Positions 53,239 to 63,000 of a stretch of 64,000 nt of DNA are shown one piece after another (position 1 is the first letter of the stretch; the number at the start of each line of letters is the position of its first letter). This stretch comes from an uncultured Opitutales bacterium (lineage in GTDB: Bacteria; Verrucomicrobiota; Verrucomicrobiia; Opitutales; Intestinicryptomonadaceae). The notes under the pieces were generated by a model. The model saw only the letters and a list, made by a program, of their open reading frames with translations, was not told where the DNA came from and ran no database searches. Position numbers and translations under genes: made by a program. The stretch lies in contig CALXLX010000034.1 of NCBI GenBank assembly GCA_944389315.1, positions 1-64,000 on the forward strand, in the 5' to 3' direction.

Positions 53239-55140
53239 ATGGGGAAGATAACTGCAACTGTGCTGGCCGTGCTGCTGGCGGCTTTAAACTGCTTTTCCGG
53301 ACAGGAAAAGATTTTTTCATACAGGTCTTTTAATCCCGAGTTTGAAGCCATGAAGCGTTTTGCCAAATCAGGGGTAAATACCGTGGCGCTATTTCCGGCA
53401 AATACGCACAACTCAATAGGGGGGAAATATTCGCAATATCCCGATGTATGGGAGTGGTTTGACATCTACAATTTTGACTCCCTCGACAGGCAGTTCGACG
53501 ATGTTTTATCCGTAAATCCCGCGGCGGACTTTGTCTGCATAGTCGATTTGAACACCCCCATTTGGCTTTCCCGCAGAATGGCCATGTTGGGATATTCCAT
53601 GGAGAGCGACAGTTTCACACAGCTTTCAAACGCGGTAGCCAATCCCCATTGGCGCAAGGCCGTCGAGGATTATTTAAAGGCGTTTTTAGGGCATACGGAA
53701 AAGAAATACGGCTCCAAGATAAAAGCCTATCTGCTCGCATGCGGGCAGACGGACGAATGGATGGATTACAGCCGCTATTTTTCCGCCAGATTCAAAAGCC
53801 AGCGCTGGAAGGAATGGCAGGAAGGCCGCGGAATAAGTCCGGTAGGCGTGCCTTCTTTAGAGAGGATAGACAGCGCATCGTTTGAAAATTTTATAAGGGA
53901 TCCCAAAACCGAGGGAGACATTCTCAACTATCTTGAGTTTTCCAGCGATATAATTGCCTCGACAATAGAGCATTTTGCCAAGATAACCAGACAGAATATA
54001 TCGAAGGACAAGCAGATAGGCATGTTTTTCGGATACATACTGCAGCTTGACTACAAGCGGCTTGTGTCGTGCGGGCATCTTTGTTATGAGAGGGTATTTG
54101 ATTGCCCGTATATAGATTTCTATGTAAGCCCCGGATCTTATAACGACAGAAAAATGGGGCAGGGCAGCGGTTTCATGTGCCCGAATGGTTCCCGCATGCT
54201 GCGGGGCAAAGGCTGGCTGCACGAGATAGACCACAGGACTTTCTCATCAAAAGTTCCCCATCCGTCGGTGCCCGTGTTGGATTCCTTATGGAAAACCCAG
54301 GCGGAGGTTTGCGCAGGCTTGAAGCGGGAATTTTCCCTCAGCATCATAAACGGGGCTTCTCTATGGTGTTTCGATATGTTTGGAGGGTTTTTCGACTCTC
54401 CCGATACCATGGCTCTCATAGAGAAATCGCGCAAATTGTGGGAAAGATACGCCTCATTAAATGCCGATAGCGCGGCGGAGATAGCCTTTGTGGTGGATCC
54501 TCAAAGCGCCGTTTACATAAACGACAACAGCCGCAAGTGCGTAGAGCCGTTTTTGCGCATGCGCACCAAGCTAAACGCGGTGGGGGCTCCCTTCGAGGTG
54601 TATTCTTTTGGCGATTTGGACAAGGCTGATTTGTCCAAGATAAAGCTTTTTATATTTCCCGCAATGTTTCATCTTACAAAGGAGCGCAAAGAGCTGCTTG
54701 AAAAATACGTATTTAAAGATTCCAAGACGTCTCTTTTCATACATGCGGCAGGCATATCCGACGGCAAGAGTTTGGACGTATCCCGCGTGAAGAATCTTAC
54801 CGGATTTGAATACGGCACAAAGGGCGTCAGCGTAAAGGATTTTGGCACATATAAGATAGCCTACATAGGCGACTATTCCGGCGCGACATCCGAAGCCATG
54901 CGTTCGTTGGCCGAAAAGTCTGGCGTAAAGCTCTACGCCGATTTTGGCAATCCTGTTTATGCGAACAGCCGACTTGTCGCGGTGCACACCGCCGACGGAG
55001 GGGAAAAAACGGTGCGCCTGCCCAGAAAGTGCTCCAAGGTTGTGGAGCTTTTCTCCGGCAAGACAGTGGCGGAAAATGCCGACGAATTTGTATATAAATT
55101 TGCTTCTCCGGACACCGCCTTATTTGAGCTTGTTGACTGA
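53239..55140 (+). CDS. Secreted GH42-like (beta-galactosidase-type) protein
   Basis: 633 residues. Signal peptide MGKITATVLAVLLAALNCFSGQ fixes ATG 53239. The barrel part (MKRFAKSGVNTVALFPANTH...) contains candidate catalytic residues E173 (CGQTDEWMDY) and E329 (GWLHEIDHRT). From ~residue 420 a flavodoxin-like trimerisation-type domain (EIAFVVDPQSAVYINDN... LSKIKLFIFPAMFHLT) and a small beta C-terminus follow, as in GH42. Overall similarity looks remote, and the substrate is unknown. Confidence 0.65.
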   Translation: MGKITATVLAVLLAALNCFSGQEKIFSYRSFNPEFEAMKRFAKSGVNTVALFPANTHNSIGGKYSQYPDVWEWFDIYNFDSLDRQFDDVLSVNPAADFVCIVDLNTPIWLSRRMAMLGYSMESDSFTQLSNAVANPHWRKAVEDYLKAFLGHTEKKYGSKIKAYLLACGQTDEWMDYSRYFSARFKSQRWKEWQEGRGISPVGVPSLERIDSASFENFIRDPKTEGDILNYLEFSSDIIASTIEHFAKITRQNISKDKQIGMFFGYILQLDYKRLVSCGHLCYERVFDCPYIDFYVSPGSYNDRKMGQGSGFMCPNGSRMLRGKGWLHEIDHRTFSSKVPHPSVPVLDSLWKTQAEVCAGLKREFSLSIINGASLWCFDMFGGFFDSPDTMALIEKSRKLWERYASLNADSAAEIAFVVDPQSAVYINDNSRKCVEPFLRMRTKLNAVGAPFEVYSFGDLDKADLSKIKLFIFPAMFHLTKERKELLEKYVFKDSKTSLFIHAAGISDGKSLDVSRVKNLTGFEYGTKGVSVKDFGTYKIAYIGDYSGATSEAMRSLAEKSGVKLYADFGNPVYANSRLVAVHTADGGEKTVRLPRKCSKVVELFSGKTVAENADEFVYKFASPDTALFELVD

Positions 55141-55244
55141 TTTTAACTTTTTGAAATAATTTGTCCATTTTTCATTTCGTCCCGCTTACGGCTTAGTTTC
55201 CCTTCCGCGGGCGAAATTTACCTGTGCCAGGCTACATAAAACGG

Positions 55245-55287
55245 AAAAGACCGATTCCGCGCGGATAATGGGCGGTTTCGGTCTTTT
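55245..55287. terminator. Bidirectional terminator between the GH42-like gene and fabG
   Basis: AAAAGACCGA / TCGGTCTTTT (55245-55254 with 55278-55287) gives A/T tracts on both sides, so it can serve both convergent genes. Confidence 0.75.
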
Positions 55288-55318
55288 CTTTGCCGGGCTG
55301 AAAGTCTTGCAGGTCTTT

Positions 55319-56065
55319 TTACATTGCAAGCCCGCCGTCGACGGAGATGGTTTGCCCCGTTATGTAGCCGGCCTCCTCCGAGCAGAGGAAAACGCAGAGG
55401 TTTGCAATTTCCTCGGGCAAGCCCATGCGCTTCAGCGGAATGGTGTCTATGGCTTTTTGCATTATGGCCGGGGAGAGCACGGCGGTCATGTCCGTCTTTA
55501 TAAATCCCGGAGCTATTGCGTTTACCGTGATGGAGCGCGAGGCGAACTCCCTTGCGAGGGTCTTGGTAAGGCCTATTATGCCAGCCTTGGCGCTGGAGTA
55601 GTTGGCCTGGCCTGCGTTGCCCATTACGCCCGATACGGAGCTTATGTTTACAATTCTTCCCCAGCGGTTCTGGAGAATTGCGCGGGAAAGATCCCTTATA
55701 AGATAGAAGCAGGAGGATAGGTTCGTGTTTATGACACTCTGCCACTCCTCGTCGGACATGCGCATCATGAGGTTGTCGCGCGTGATGCCCGCATTGTTTA
55801 CGAGAATGTCAACCTTGCCGAACTCCTTTAGAATGTTTGCCACGTTTTCCTTAACCTGCGCGGGGTCGGAGACGTCGAAGGCGAAGGCCTTTGCCTTTCC
55901 GCCGCCGGCGTTTATTTCGTCGGCCACGGCGCCGCAGGAGGAGGGGTTCTTGCTCACGCATATTACCGTACAGCCCTGTTCGGCGAGCTTTTCGGCTATG
56001 GCCTTGCCTATGCCGCGCCCCGCGCCGCTTACGAGGGCTATTCTGTCTGAAAATGTAAGTTTCAT
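55319..56065 (-). CDS. fabG: 3-oxoacyl-ACP reductase FabG
   Basis: 248 residues from MKLTFSDRIALVSG (56065); a longer frame to 56116 is rejected. SDR fold with the NADPH loop GAGRGIGKAIA, the NNAGITRDNLMMRM segment typical of FabG, Ser (VNISSVSGVMG), and YSSAKAG (Tyr and Lys). It ends VDGGLAM. It reduces beta-ketoacyl-ACP in fatty acid synthesis. No acpP or other fab genes are adjacent. Confidence 0.92.
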   Translation of the reverse strand: MKLTFSDRIALVSGAGRGIGKAIAEKLAEQGCTVICVSKNPSSCGAVADEINAGGGKAKAFAFDVSDPAQVKENVANILKEFGKVDILVNNAGITRDNLMMRMSDEEWQSVINTNLSSCFYLIRDLSRAILQNRWGRIVNISSVSGVMGNAGQANYSSAKAGIIGLTKTLAREFASRSITVNAIAPGFIKTDMTAVLSPAIMQKAIDTIPLKRMGLPEEIANLCVFLCSEEAGYITGQTISVDGGLAM

Positions 56066-56448
56066 GTTTTTACATAGTGGCTTTCCGAACTTAAATGTCG
56101 AGTACGGAATTTCCATAGGGGGCTTGCGCCCCGCCTCAGGCGTTGGATTTTTTAATCATATTGGCATGCGGCTTTGTTTTAGGCATGCGGCGGGCAGATT
56201 AGCATGCGTTGGTGGGGCGCGCCCGCCGTGCGGGCGGCTTGGGATTGCTTCATTCCGTCCCTGGATTTAGCGCACCCGCCCGTTTTTATGCGGGTAAAAA
56301 AATGCTTGCATAGAAGTTTTAAAGGGGTATGTTCTATTCTTTTTACAGGTCGGCTTGTCGGTTTTCGGCGGGCCGAGAAACAAATCAACAAAAATCCTCA
56401 ACCCCGCGCGGGGGTAAAATCCCGGGCGAATAAGGTACATCAAAATAA
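56066..56448 (+). other. 383-bp spacer with rpsA promoter and leader
   Basis: No gene seen. GC-rich hairpins lie at about 56217-56240 (GCCCGC/GCGGGC) and 56402-56413 (CCCCGCGCGGGG, in the rpsA leader). They have no T tract and are not terminators. Confidence 0.5.
56306..56333 (+). promoter_or_regulatory. Candidate promoter for rpsA
   Basis: TTGCAT (56306-56311), 16-base spacer, TATGTT (56328-56333). The leader would be about 110 bases and contains an A-rich stretch plus one GC palindrome, a plausible site for S1 autoregulation (inference). Confidence 0.45.
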
Positions 56449-58110
56449 ATGAGTAACGTAATGGAAGAACTGCTTGCAAACAGCAGTTTCGCAGAACTCA
56501 AATCCGGCTCTATAGTTAAGGGCAGGGTGATAGAAATACGTCAGAATGAAGTGGTCGTCGACATAGGCGGAAAGAGCGAGGGCGTTGTTCCCTCCCACGA
56601 GTTTGCCGACATAAACGACGTACAAATCGGCCAGGAGATAGACGTCCTGCTCGAAAAGCTCGAAGACCGCGAGGGCAATCCGGTAATATCCTACGACAAG
56701 GCCCAGCAGAAGAAGAATTGGGAGCTCATACTCCAGAACTGCAAAGAGGGCGCCATACTGCCCGGCAGGGTGAAGAGCAAGGTCAAGGGCGGCCTGATTG
56801 TAAGCATAGGTGTGGATTCCTTCCTGCCCGCTTCCCAGATAGACGTTCAGCCCCCCAAGAATCTAGACCAGTATGTGGGCCAGACTTACGACTTTAAAGT
56901 TGTCAAGATCAACACCGAGCGCAAGAACATAGTTGTTTCCCGCCGCGAGCTCATAGAGGAGCAGCGCGCCGAGAAGCGCCGCCACCTCCTCGAGGAGGTA
57001 AAGCCCGGCGACGTACGCAAGGGCATCGTGAAGAATATCACCGACTACGGCGCGTTTATAGACCTCGACGGCCTCGACGGCCTGCTGCACATCACCGACA
57101 TGAGCTGGGGCAGAATTTCCCGCCCGGACGAGATGGTCAAAGTCGGCGAGGAGATCAACGTGATGATCATCGAGGTCGACAAGGAGCGCGAAAGGGTGTC
57201 TTTGGGCCTGAAGCAGACGACTCCCAATCCGTGGGAGAATATAGAGCGCAAGTTCCCGGTGGGCGCGCATGTTCGCGGCAAGGTTGTAAACCTCGTCAAC
57301 TACGGTGCGTTCATAGAGCTCGAGGACGGCGTAGAGGGCCTGGTACACATCACGGAGTTCTCCTGGACCAAGCGCATCACCAAGCCCAGCGAGGTTCTCA
57401 AGGTCGGCGACGAGGTTGAGGCGGTTGTCCTCAATATCGCCAAGGAGGAGCAGAAAATTTCCCTCGGCCTGCGCCAGCTCGAGGCCAATCCGTGGGAGAT
57501 GGCCGTCCACAATTATCCGGTGGGCGCGCATGTTCGCGGCAAGGTCCGCAATCTGACCACCTACGGAGCGTTCATAGAGCTCGAAGAGGGCATAGACGGC
57601 ATGGTCCATGTCTCCGACATGAGCTGGACTCGCAAGATAAACCATCCTTCCGAGATGCTCAAGAAGGGCGACGAGGTAGACGCCATAGTCCTGGTTGTGG
57701 ATCCTGAGAACCAGCGCATTTCCTTGGGCATCAAGCAGCTGTCCGTAGATCCGTGGGAGGAGATAAATACCCTCTTCAAGATTGGCGACTTGGTCACCGG
57801 CAAGGTCAGCAAGATAACCAACTACGGCGCGTTTGTTGAGCTGCAAAACGACATAGACGGTCTTGTCCACATCAGCCAGATCAGCGAGGATAGGGTAGAG
57901 AAGGTCAAGGACGTTCTCAAGGTTGGCGACGAGGTCAAAGCCCGCGTCGTAAAGATAGACCGCGACGAGCGCCGCATAGGTCTGTCCATCAAGGCCGCCC
58001 AGTACGACGAGGACAAGCTCGCCGAGGAGGTTGCCGCCTTCGACAAGATCCGCAAGGATCAGGATCTCACCTCTCTGGGCGATTTGCTCGACGAGGCCAC
58101 CAACAAGTAG
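56449..58110 (+). CDS. rpsA: 30S ribosomal protein S1
   Basis: 553 residues with six S1 (OB-fold) repeats, each with a variant of KGxVxxITxYGAFIDL/IELxxGxxGLxH. It starts MSNVMEELLANSSFAELKSGSIVKG. Two repeats share a 29-bp identical DNA segment (57256-57284 and 57517-57545), exactly 87 codons apart. No clear Shine-Dalgarno lies before ATG 56449, as in many bacteria where S1 translation does not depend on one. Long antisense frames here are mere mirrors of biased codons. Confidence 0.97.
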   Translation: MSNVMEELLANSSFAELKSGSIVKGRVIEIRQNEVVVDIGGKSEGVVPSHEFADINDVQIGQEIDVLLEKLEDREGNPVISYDKAQQKKNWELILQNCKEGAILPGRVKSKVKGGLIVSIGVDSFLPASQIDVQPPKNLDQYVGQTYDFKVVKINTERKNIVVSRRELIEEQRAEKRRHLLEEVKPGDVRKGIVKNITDYGAFIDLDGLDGLLHITDMSWGRISRPDEMVKVGEEINVMIIEVDKERERVSLGLKQTTPNPWENIERKFPVGAHVRGKVVNLVNYGAFIELEDGVEGLVHITEFSWTKRITKPSEVLKVGDEVEAVVLNIAKEEQKISLGLRQLEANPWEMAVHNYPVGAHVRGKVRNLTTYGAFIELEEGIDGMVHVSDMSWTRKINHPSEMLKKGDEVDAIVLVVDPENQRISLGIKQLSVDPWEEINTLFKIGDLVTGKVSKITNYGAFVELQNDIDGLVHISQISEDRVEKVKDVLKVGDEVKARVVKIDRDERRIGLSIKAAQYDEDKLAEEVAAFDKIRKDQDLTSLGDLLDEATNK

Positions 58111-58134
58111 TTTCCCAAATTGCTTTGCCAAAGA

Positions 58135-58164
58135 GCCTGCGGAGTTTTCTCCGCGGGCTTTTTT
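58135..58164 (+). terminator. Terminator after rpsA
   Basis: Stem GCCTGCGGAG / CTCCGCGGGC (one G-U pair), TTTT loop, T6. Confidence 0.93.
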
Positions 58165-58344
58165 GTTTTTGCGGCGGAATATAAAGCTGTGCTTAGTATG
58201 GTGCGTGCGCCGCGCATTTAGAACCAGGGCCTGAAGGCGGCTGGCCGAATTTCCCGCAGGGCGACTTTTTGCTCTTTGGGTGCCGGGTCTTTGGGGGTGA
58301 GGGCAAGAAGAAAAAATCCGCCACAGCCAAAGGAGAATTTCTTT

Positions 58345-58392
58345 ATGCGAAGTTATATAGGCTTGAAGGATTTTTCCGCCGCGCTTTTATAG
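58345..58392 (+). other. Possible 15-codon upstream reading frame before miaB
   Basis: AAAGGAGA (58329-58336) precedes ATG 58345; the peptide is MRSYIGLKDFSAALL, and the stop ends eight bases before the miaB ATG. The string TTTCTTTATGC occurs at both starts (58339-58349 and 58394-58404). It could couple translation or be a duplication by chance. Confidence 0.25.
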
Positions 58393-58399
58393 TTTCTTT

Positions 58400-59779
58400 A
58401 TGCCCTTGAAAGTTTACATAAAGACCTACGGCTGCCAGATGAACGAGCGCGACAGCGAAAACCTCGCCGCGCTTTTCGTGGAGGCTGGGCATGTTTTGGC
58501 CAAGACGGAGGCCGAGGCCGACGTGATAGTGCTAAATACCTGTTCCGTTCGCGAAGCCGCCGAGCAGAAGGCTTTGGGCAAGGCCGGCCATCTTTGCGCG
58601 CGCAAGGGCTCAGACGGGCTTCCCATAGTGGGCATAACAGGCTGCATGGCCCAGAACCTCGGCGCGGAGATTTTGCGCAGGGTGCCAGAGATAGATTTTA
58701 TTTTGGGGACGCGCAAATCCGTGGACATAGTCTCCCATGTGGAGGCGGTGGCCAAGCGCAGGGCCGAGGGACAGAGGGCCGCAAAGGTAAAGCGCCGTTC
58801 AAAGCGCTATCCGGTCGACGCTTCGCATGCGGATATAGATATTTCGGACGACGAGTTGTCGCACAACATGGTGAAGCACCATTTGGACATTCCCGGGCGC
58901 GTGTGCGCGTATGTGTCTATAATGCAGGGTTGCGCGATGAACTGCTCGTATTGCATAGTTCCGCAGGTACGCGGGCCGGAGCGGTCGCGCCCGATAGAGG
59001 ATATCGTAGAGGAAGTGCGCCTCTTGGCGGGGCGCGGCGTGAAGGAGATTACTTTGCTCGGGCAGGTTGTAAACGCCTACGGGAGGGAAAGCATTCCGTA
59101 TGAAAACGGAGTAAGCCCCTTCGTGCGGCTTCTTCGCAGGATAAACGATATAGACGGAATTTCTCGCATAAGGTTTGTATCCCCGCATCCCTCATATTTC
59201 AGGCAGGACCTTATAAGCGCTTACGGGGAGCTGGAGAAGCTTTGCGAGTATGTGCATCTGCCCTTGCAGTCGGGCTCGGACAGGGTTTTAAGGGCCATGA
59301 ACAGGCCCTATCGGGCGGATAAATTTGTGCGCATAGCAGACTCTTTGCGCGCGGTGAAGCCAAATATGTCCATATCTACGGACATAATAGTGGGCTATCC
59401 GGGGGAGACCGAGGAAGACTTTGAGATGACGAAGTCCCTGTTTGAAAAGGTCGGCTTCGACATGGCCTATATTTTCAAATACAGCCCGCGGCCGGGCACA
59501 AAGAGCGCACTTTTGCCAGACGACGTCTCCGAGGAAGTGAAAGAAAGCCGCAACCAGGCGCTTTTGGAGCTTCTTGCCAAGCAGTCCCAGGAGTTTAACG
59601 ACAGGTTTGTGGGCAGAACCGTTGAAGTCCTCGTGGAGGACGCCGCAAAGCGCGGAGAGGCTCTCAAAGGCTTTACCAGGGAGCACAGAAAGGTCGTCCT
59701 TACAGGGGGGAAAGTCGGCTTTTGCAATGTCCGTATAGAAAAAGCCACAGTCACCACGCTCGAAGGCCGCGCGGTCTAA
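58400..59779 (+). CDS. miaB: MiaB, tRNA methylthiotransferase
   Basis: 459 residues. It adds the 2-methylthio group to i6A37 of tRNA by radical SAM chemistry with two Fe-S clusters. The N-terminal cluster cysteines (KTYGCQMN, LNTCSVRE, TGCMAQ) and the radical SAM motif C-x3-C-x2-C (CAMNCSYC) are complete, and a TRAM domain closes the protein (RFVGRTVEVLVE...). It ends near residue 459, a normal length. Confidence 0.96.
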   Translation: MPLKVYIKTYGCQMNERDSENLAALFVEAGHVLAKTEAEADVIVLNTCSVREAAEQKALGKAGHLCARKGSDGLPIVGITGCMAQNLGAEILRRVPEIDFILGTRKSVDIVSHVEAVAKRRAEGQRAAKVKRRSKRYPVDASHADIDISDDELSHNMVKHHLDIPGRVCAYVSIMQGCAMNCSYCIVPQVRGPERSRPIEDIVEEVRLLAGRGVKEITLLGQVVNAYGRESIPYENGVSPFVRLLRRINDIDGISRIRFVSPHPSYFRQDLISAYGELEKLCEYVHLPLQSGSDRVLRAMNRPYRADKFVRIADSLRAVKPNMSISTDIIVGYPGETEEDFEMTKSLFEKVGFDMAYIFKYSPRPGTKSALLPDDVSEEVKESRNQALLELLAKQSQEFNDRFVGRTVEVLVEDAAKRGEALKGFTREHRKVVLTGGKVGFCNVRIEKATVTTLEGRAV

Positions 59780-60090
59780 GGCGTTCTTCGGCATTCATAT
59801 ATTTTCCGCCTCGGGCAAATCGGGTTTGGTGAAAAGAGATTTTTTATGCGGTTTTTTGCGGGGCTCGCCCTTCTGCCATTTTCCTCTTTTAATATTTTAT
59901 ATTTAAAAATATTTTTCATTCCTGCTGCGCCCGCAATGCGGCTTTTGCGCGCTATTATGGAAAAGCCTCCGGAAAAATCCACCCGGCGGCTTAAACAGAT
60001 CCGAGCTTTCCATGATAACAAAAAGGCGGATTGCAAAACGGCATTATTGCAATCCGCCCCAAGGCGCGTTTAGCGCCTGAAAATTCCAGC
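59780..60090 (-). other. 311-bp spacer between miaB and the PPi-PEPCK gene
   Basis: Apart from the minus-strand terminator at 60020-60058, no gene or RNA is recognised. A 75-codon plus-strand frame from 59846 runs through the terminator and is not accepted. Confidence 0.55.
60020..60058 (-). terminator. Terminator after the PPi-PEPCK gene
   Basis: A 12-bp perfect stem (60025-60036 with 60047-60058) and T5 on the minus strand. A small GGCGC/GCGCC hairpin lies between it and the stop. Confidence 0.93.
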
Positions 60091-63000
60091 TCAATAGAGG
60101 AAGGGGTCAACACCGAGGGTTCCGGCCATCTTCTTGACGTAGGAGAGGCTTCTTCCCTCCTTAAGCCGCGCCTGGGCGCGTGCAATCTTGGCGAGGAGCT
60201 CGTCTTTGATGTCGGCGTTGGAGTTTTTCTCGAGGGCCTTTTTAAGATAGTCTATCTCCGATATGAGGAAGTTCATCTTGACCTGCTGGCGGGTGACTAT
60301 CCTCTCGGCGTACCAGTCTGAATTCACAATGTTCTCGTATTTGAACATGTCCCTTATGGATTCGTCGGCGAGTGTCTTGCCCTGGTAGGAGCCGTCCTTC
60401 ATTATATACAAAAGCGCCTTTAATGGCGGGCAGGCACCCTCTATGGAGCCGTCGTCAAAATACGCCTGCGCGGCGCGCCTATGGGCGCCGGTTATGTTGT
60501 CCATGCTCTCGGCAAAACAAGCCATGTCCTGAAGCTCGGGCCTGAGCATGTCGGGCGTGAATATGCTTGCCGGATTTGAGAATATCCTGCCGAAGAACGC
60601 TATGACAAACTCTTCGGTTATGCGCCAGCCGAGCCTCGACGACAATACCGGTTTGCCCTCAAACTCCATGTCCTTGCACCGCTCGAGCATCTTGTGCTCT
60701 ATTAAATATTGGGGGTTTCTCTCCTCTGGCTTCATGCGGCACCAGAGCTCGGGTATGAGCAGGCTGATGTCGTGGTCTATCCTGTATTTCGGCCCAAGAT
60801 ACCCCGCGCTGCTGAGCCAGCCGTCGTACCCGGTAAGCGCGAAGGAAAGCAGGGCGGCGTTTAAGTCGCTGATTGCGCAAAGCGCGTTAAAGGGGGCCTT
60901 TGTCATGGCGCCCTCAAGCCCGGCCCCCGTCGTGGAGGGCGATTTGCCTGTCATTGAGGCTATGTACTCCATGAAAAGCTCCGGAAGCTCCAAATAGCTC
61001 AAAGGCCCGTGCACAGCCAGCGGGCGTATGCCCTCGGAGGCCGGATTGTTGCGCCTGCCGGATATCACCGCGCTTACGGGCATGGGCACCTTCTTGTCCA
61101 GCGGAATGCGGCGCTTAAGGCGCATGCCTATCTCGGCAATGTAGTATTTGCACGGATTAACCAAGTCTTCCCTGTCCTGCAAATAGCGCACGTTCTTTGA
61201 GGGTTTGCCGTCGACGAGCCTCGGGTGCGCGGAACTTACGACATAGTCGGGCTTGGGACTCTTGAGAAACTCCTCGAGGTTCTCCCTCATGGGAGGCGTG
61301 TAGTTGTAGAAGCGTATGACGTCCTCGGCCATAGCCTTGACCTCGTCGTGCGTGAGGGGCTGGTAGTTGGAGAGAAATACCCCGCTTTGCGACATGTCGC
61401 GCTCTGCGCGCTTGTCCTGCCCGCGTATGACGGCCTCGTCGGGCCGCTGGAAGAGCCTGTACTCGCAGTTGTCCACAAACTTGACGCTGCGGTAATAGTC
61501 CTTCATGCCCTTGGGCAGATATTCTATGTTCCCGCTCGGGGCAACTACCGACGAGGTGATGTCGTCCTCCATCTGTATCTTGTAGGAGGGGAAGAAATCC
61601 TTTCTAAGGCTGAAGGTCCTCCACGAGCCGTCAGGCATAAACCCTACTCTCAGATAGGAGGTAAGCACCGTCGCGGAACGGAATTTCAGTATGTTGCCGT
61701 ACTTCCCGTCTATGGAGTCCACCGTAAACATCTTCTTCCAGTCTCCGCCCCAGCTTTCGCGGTAGTGGCGCTTTACCGTAAGGGCAAACTCCCTTATGTA
61801 GAAGGGTATGGACTTTAGCCATGCGTTGTATTCGTCCGTGTACAGAGGGGAGGGCGTAAGCAGCTTTACAACAGAACCCATCGTGCGCCGGGAATCCAAA
61901 ATCTTGCGGCTCTTTTCGTGGTGGTTTTCGGCCTCGTCCTTAAAGCGGTCTCCGTAGTTCTTGTCTATTATCTTTTCTACCTCCTCTATGTCGTTCTTGA
62001 AATCGGCGACTATGGAGGGGCCGTGGATTATGGCGTCTGAAATATCCTTGGATATCTCGCTCTTCCCGCCGCCCGACACTGTTGCGGGCTTGTGGCAGAA
62101 TACGCCCTCCTCAAGGGCGCCCACAAGCCTCCAGCGCCTCTGCTCGTGCGGGCGCAGCATCCTTACCTTGTAGCCCCACGGAGAAACGTACGTCGTGTTT
62201 GGAACAAGGTGCAGGCTCTTCTCCTCCCCGTTCTTGCTCCACGTTATGCTTTGCGTCTTGAGGGAAAAATACGAGCTGGAATCCACATAGATTATGCTAG
62301 GGAAGATTTTGTCCGCCGCCCAGCCGTCGGGATTGACGTTCACCCTGTCCCCAAGAAGGGCCATGGCCTCGTCGAAAGTCATCGCGTCTTGCGGCATGTA
62401 GCGCGACATTATGAAGTCTTCGCCCAAATCCCTCGTGGAAAAGGCTATAGCCCCGCCGCTGTGCTCCTCCTCGCACTGCCCGTACAAATTGGCCGAAAAA
62501 CTTATCTGGGTCTTAACTTCCTTCTTGGTGTAGCCAAAGTAATTGTCGGATATTATGGTGACTATCGCGCCGCTCGAGTCGCGCGCGGTGACTTTGAAGG
62601 CTTCGCCGTCGTTGTAAAGTTCGCCCTCGTCCTTCCAGCACATGCCGTCGCGCCGCTGCCTTTCGGTGGCGTCCTCAAATCTCGGAAGCCCGGCCTCCTT
62701 CTTCGTAATCGCACTAAGGTGGGGGGCGAGTATTATACAGCCCGTATGCCCCGTCCAGTTCTCAAAATCGAGCGCAGGATCGTTCTCCCTCAAATAAGGG
62801 TTGCCGAAGTTGCCGAATATGCTTTCCGCAAAATCTATATTCGACACCAGGTTTCCCGGCGCGAACATTCTTATCTCCATGCGCCTCTCGTTGGAGGTGT
62901 TGGCTATCTCCGGGCATACCACAGGGCGCATGTAGAGGCTGACCCATACCTTGGCATGCTTTTCCTGCGTCGAGGTAAAGGGCAACTCGAGATATTTTTC

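Noticed and set aside
56217-56300. GC hairpins upstream of rpsA as terminators
   Set aside because: They lack a T tract on the right side of the stem for either strand.
57045-57860. Regularly spaced repeats that might suggest a CRISPR or mobile repeat
   Set aside because: They are the S1-domain repeats inside rpsA, spaced by whole codons.
56863-58131. A 422-codon frame antisense to rpsA
   Set aside because: A mirror of S1 repeats without any family features; rpsA is certain.
59846-60073. 75-codon plus-strand frame after miaB
   Set aside because: It reads through the 12-bp terminator stem of the PPi-PEPCK gene; no start signal.
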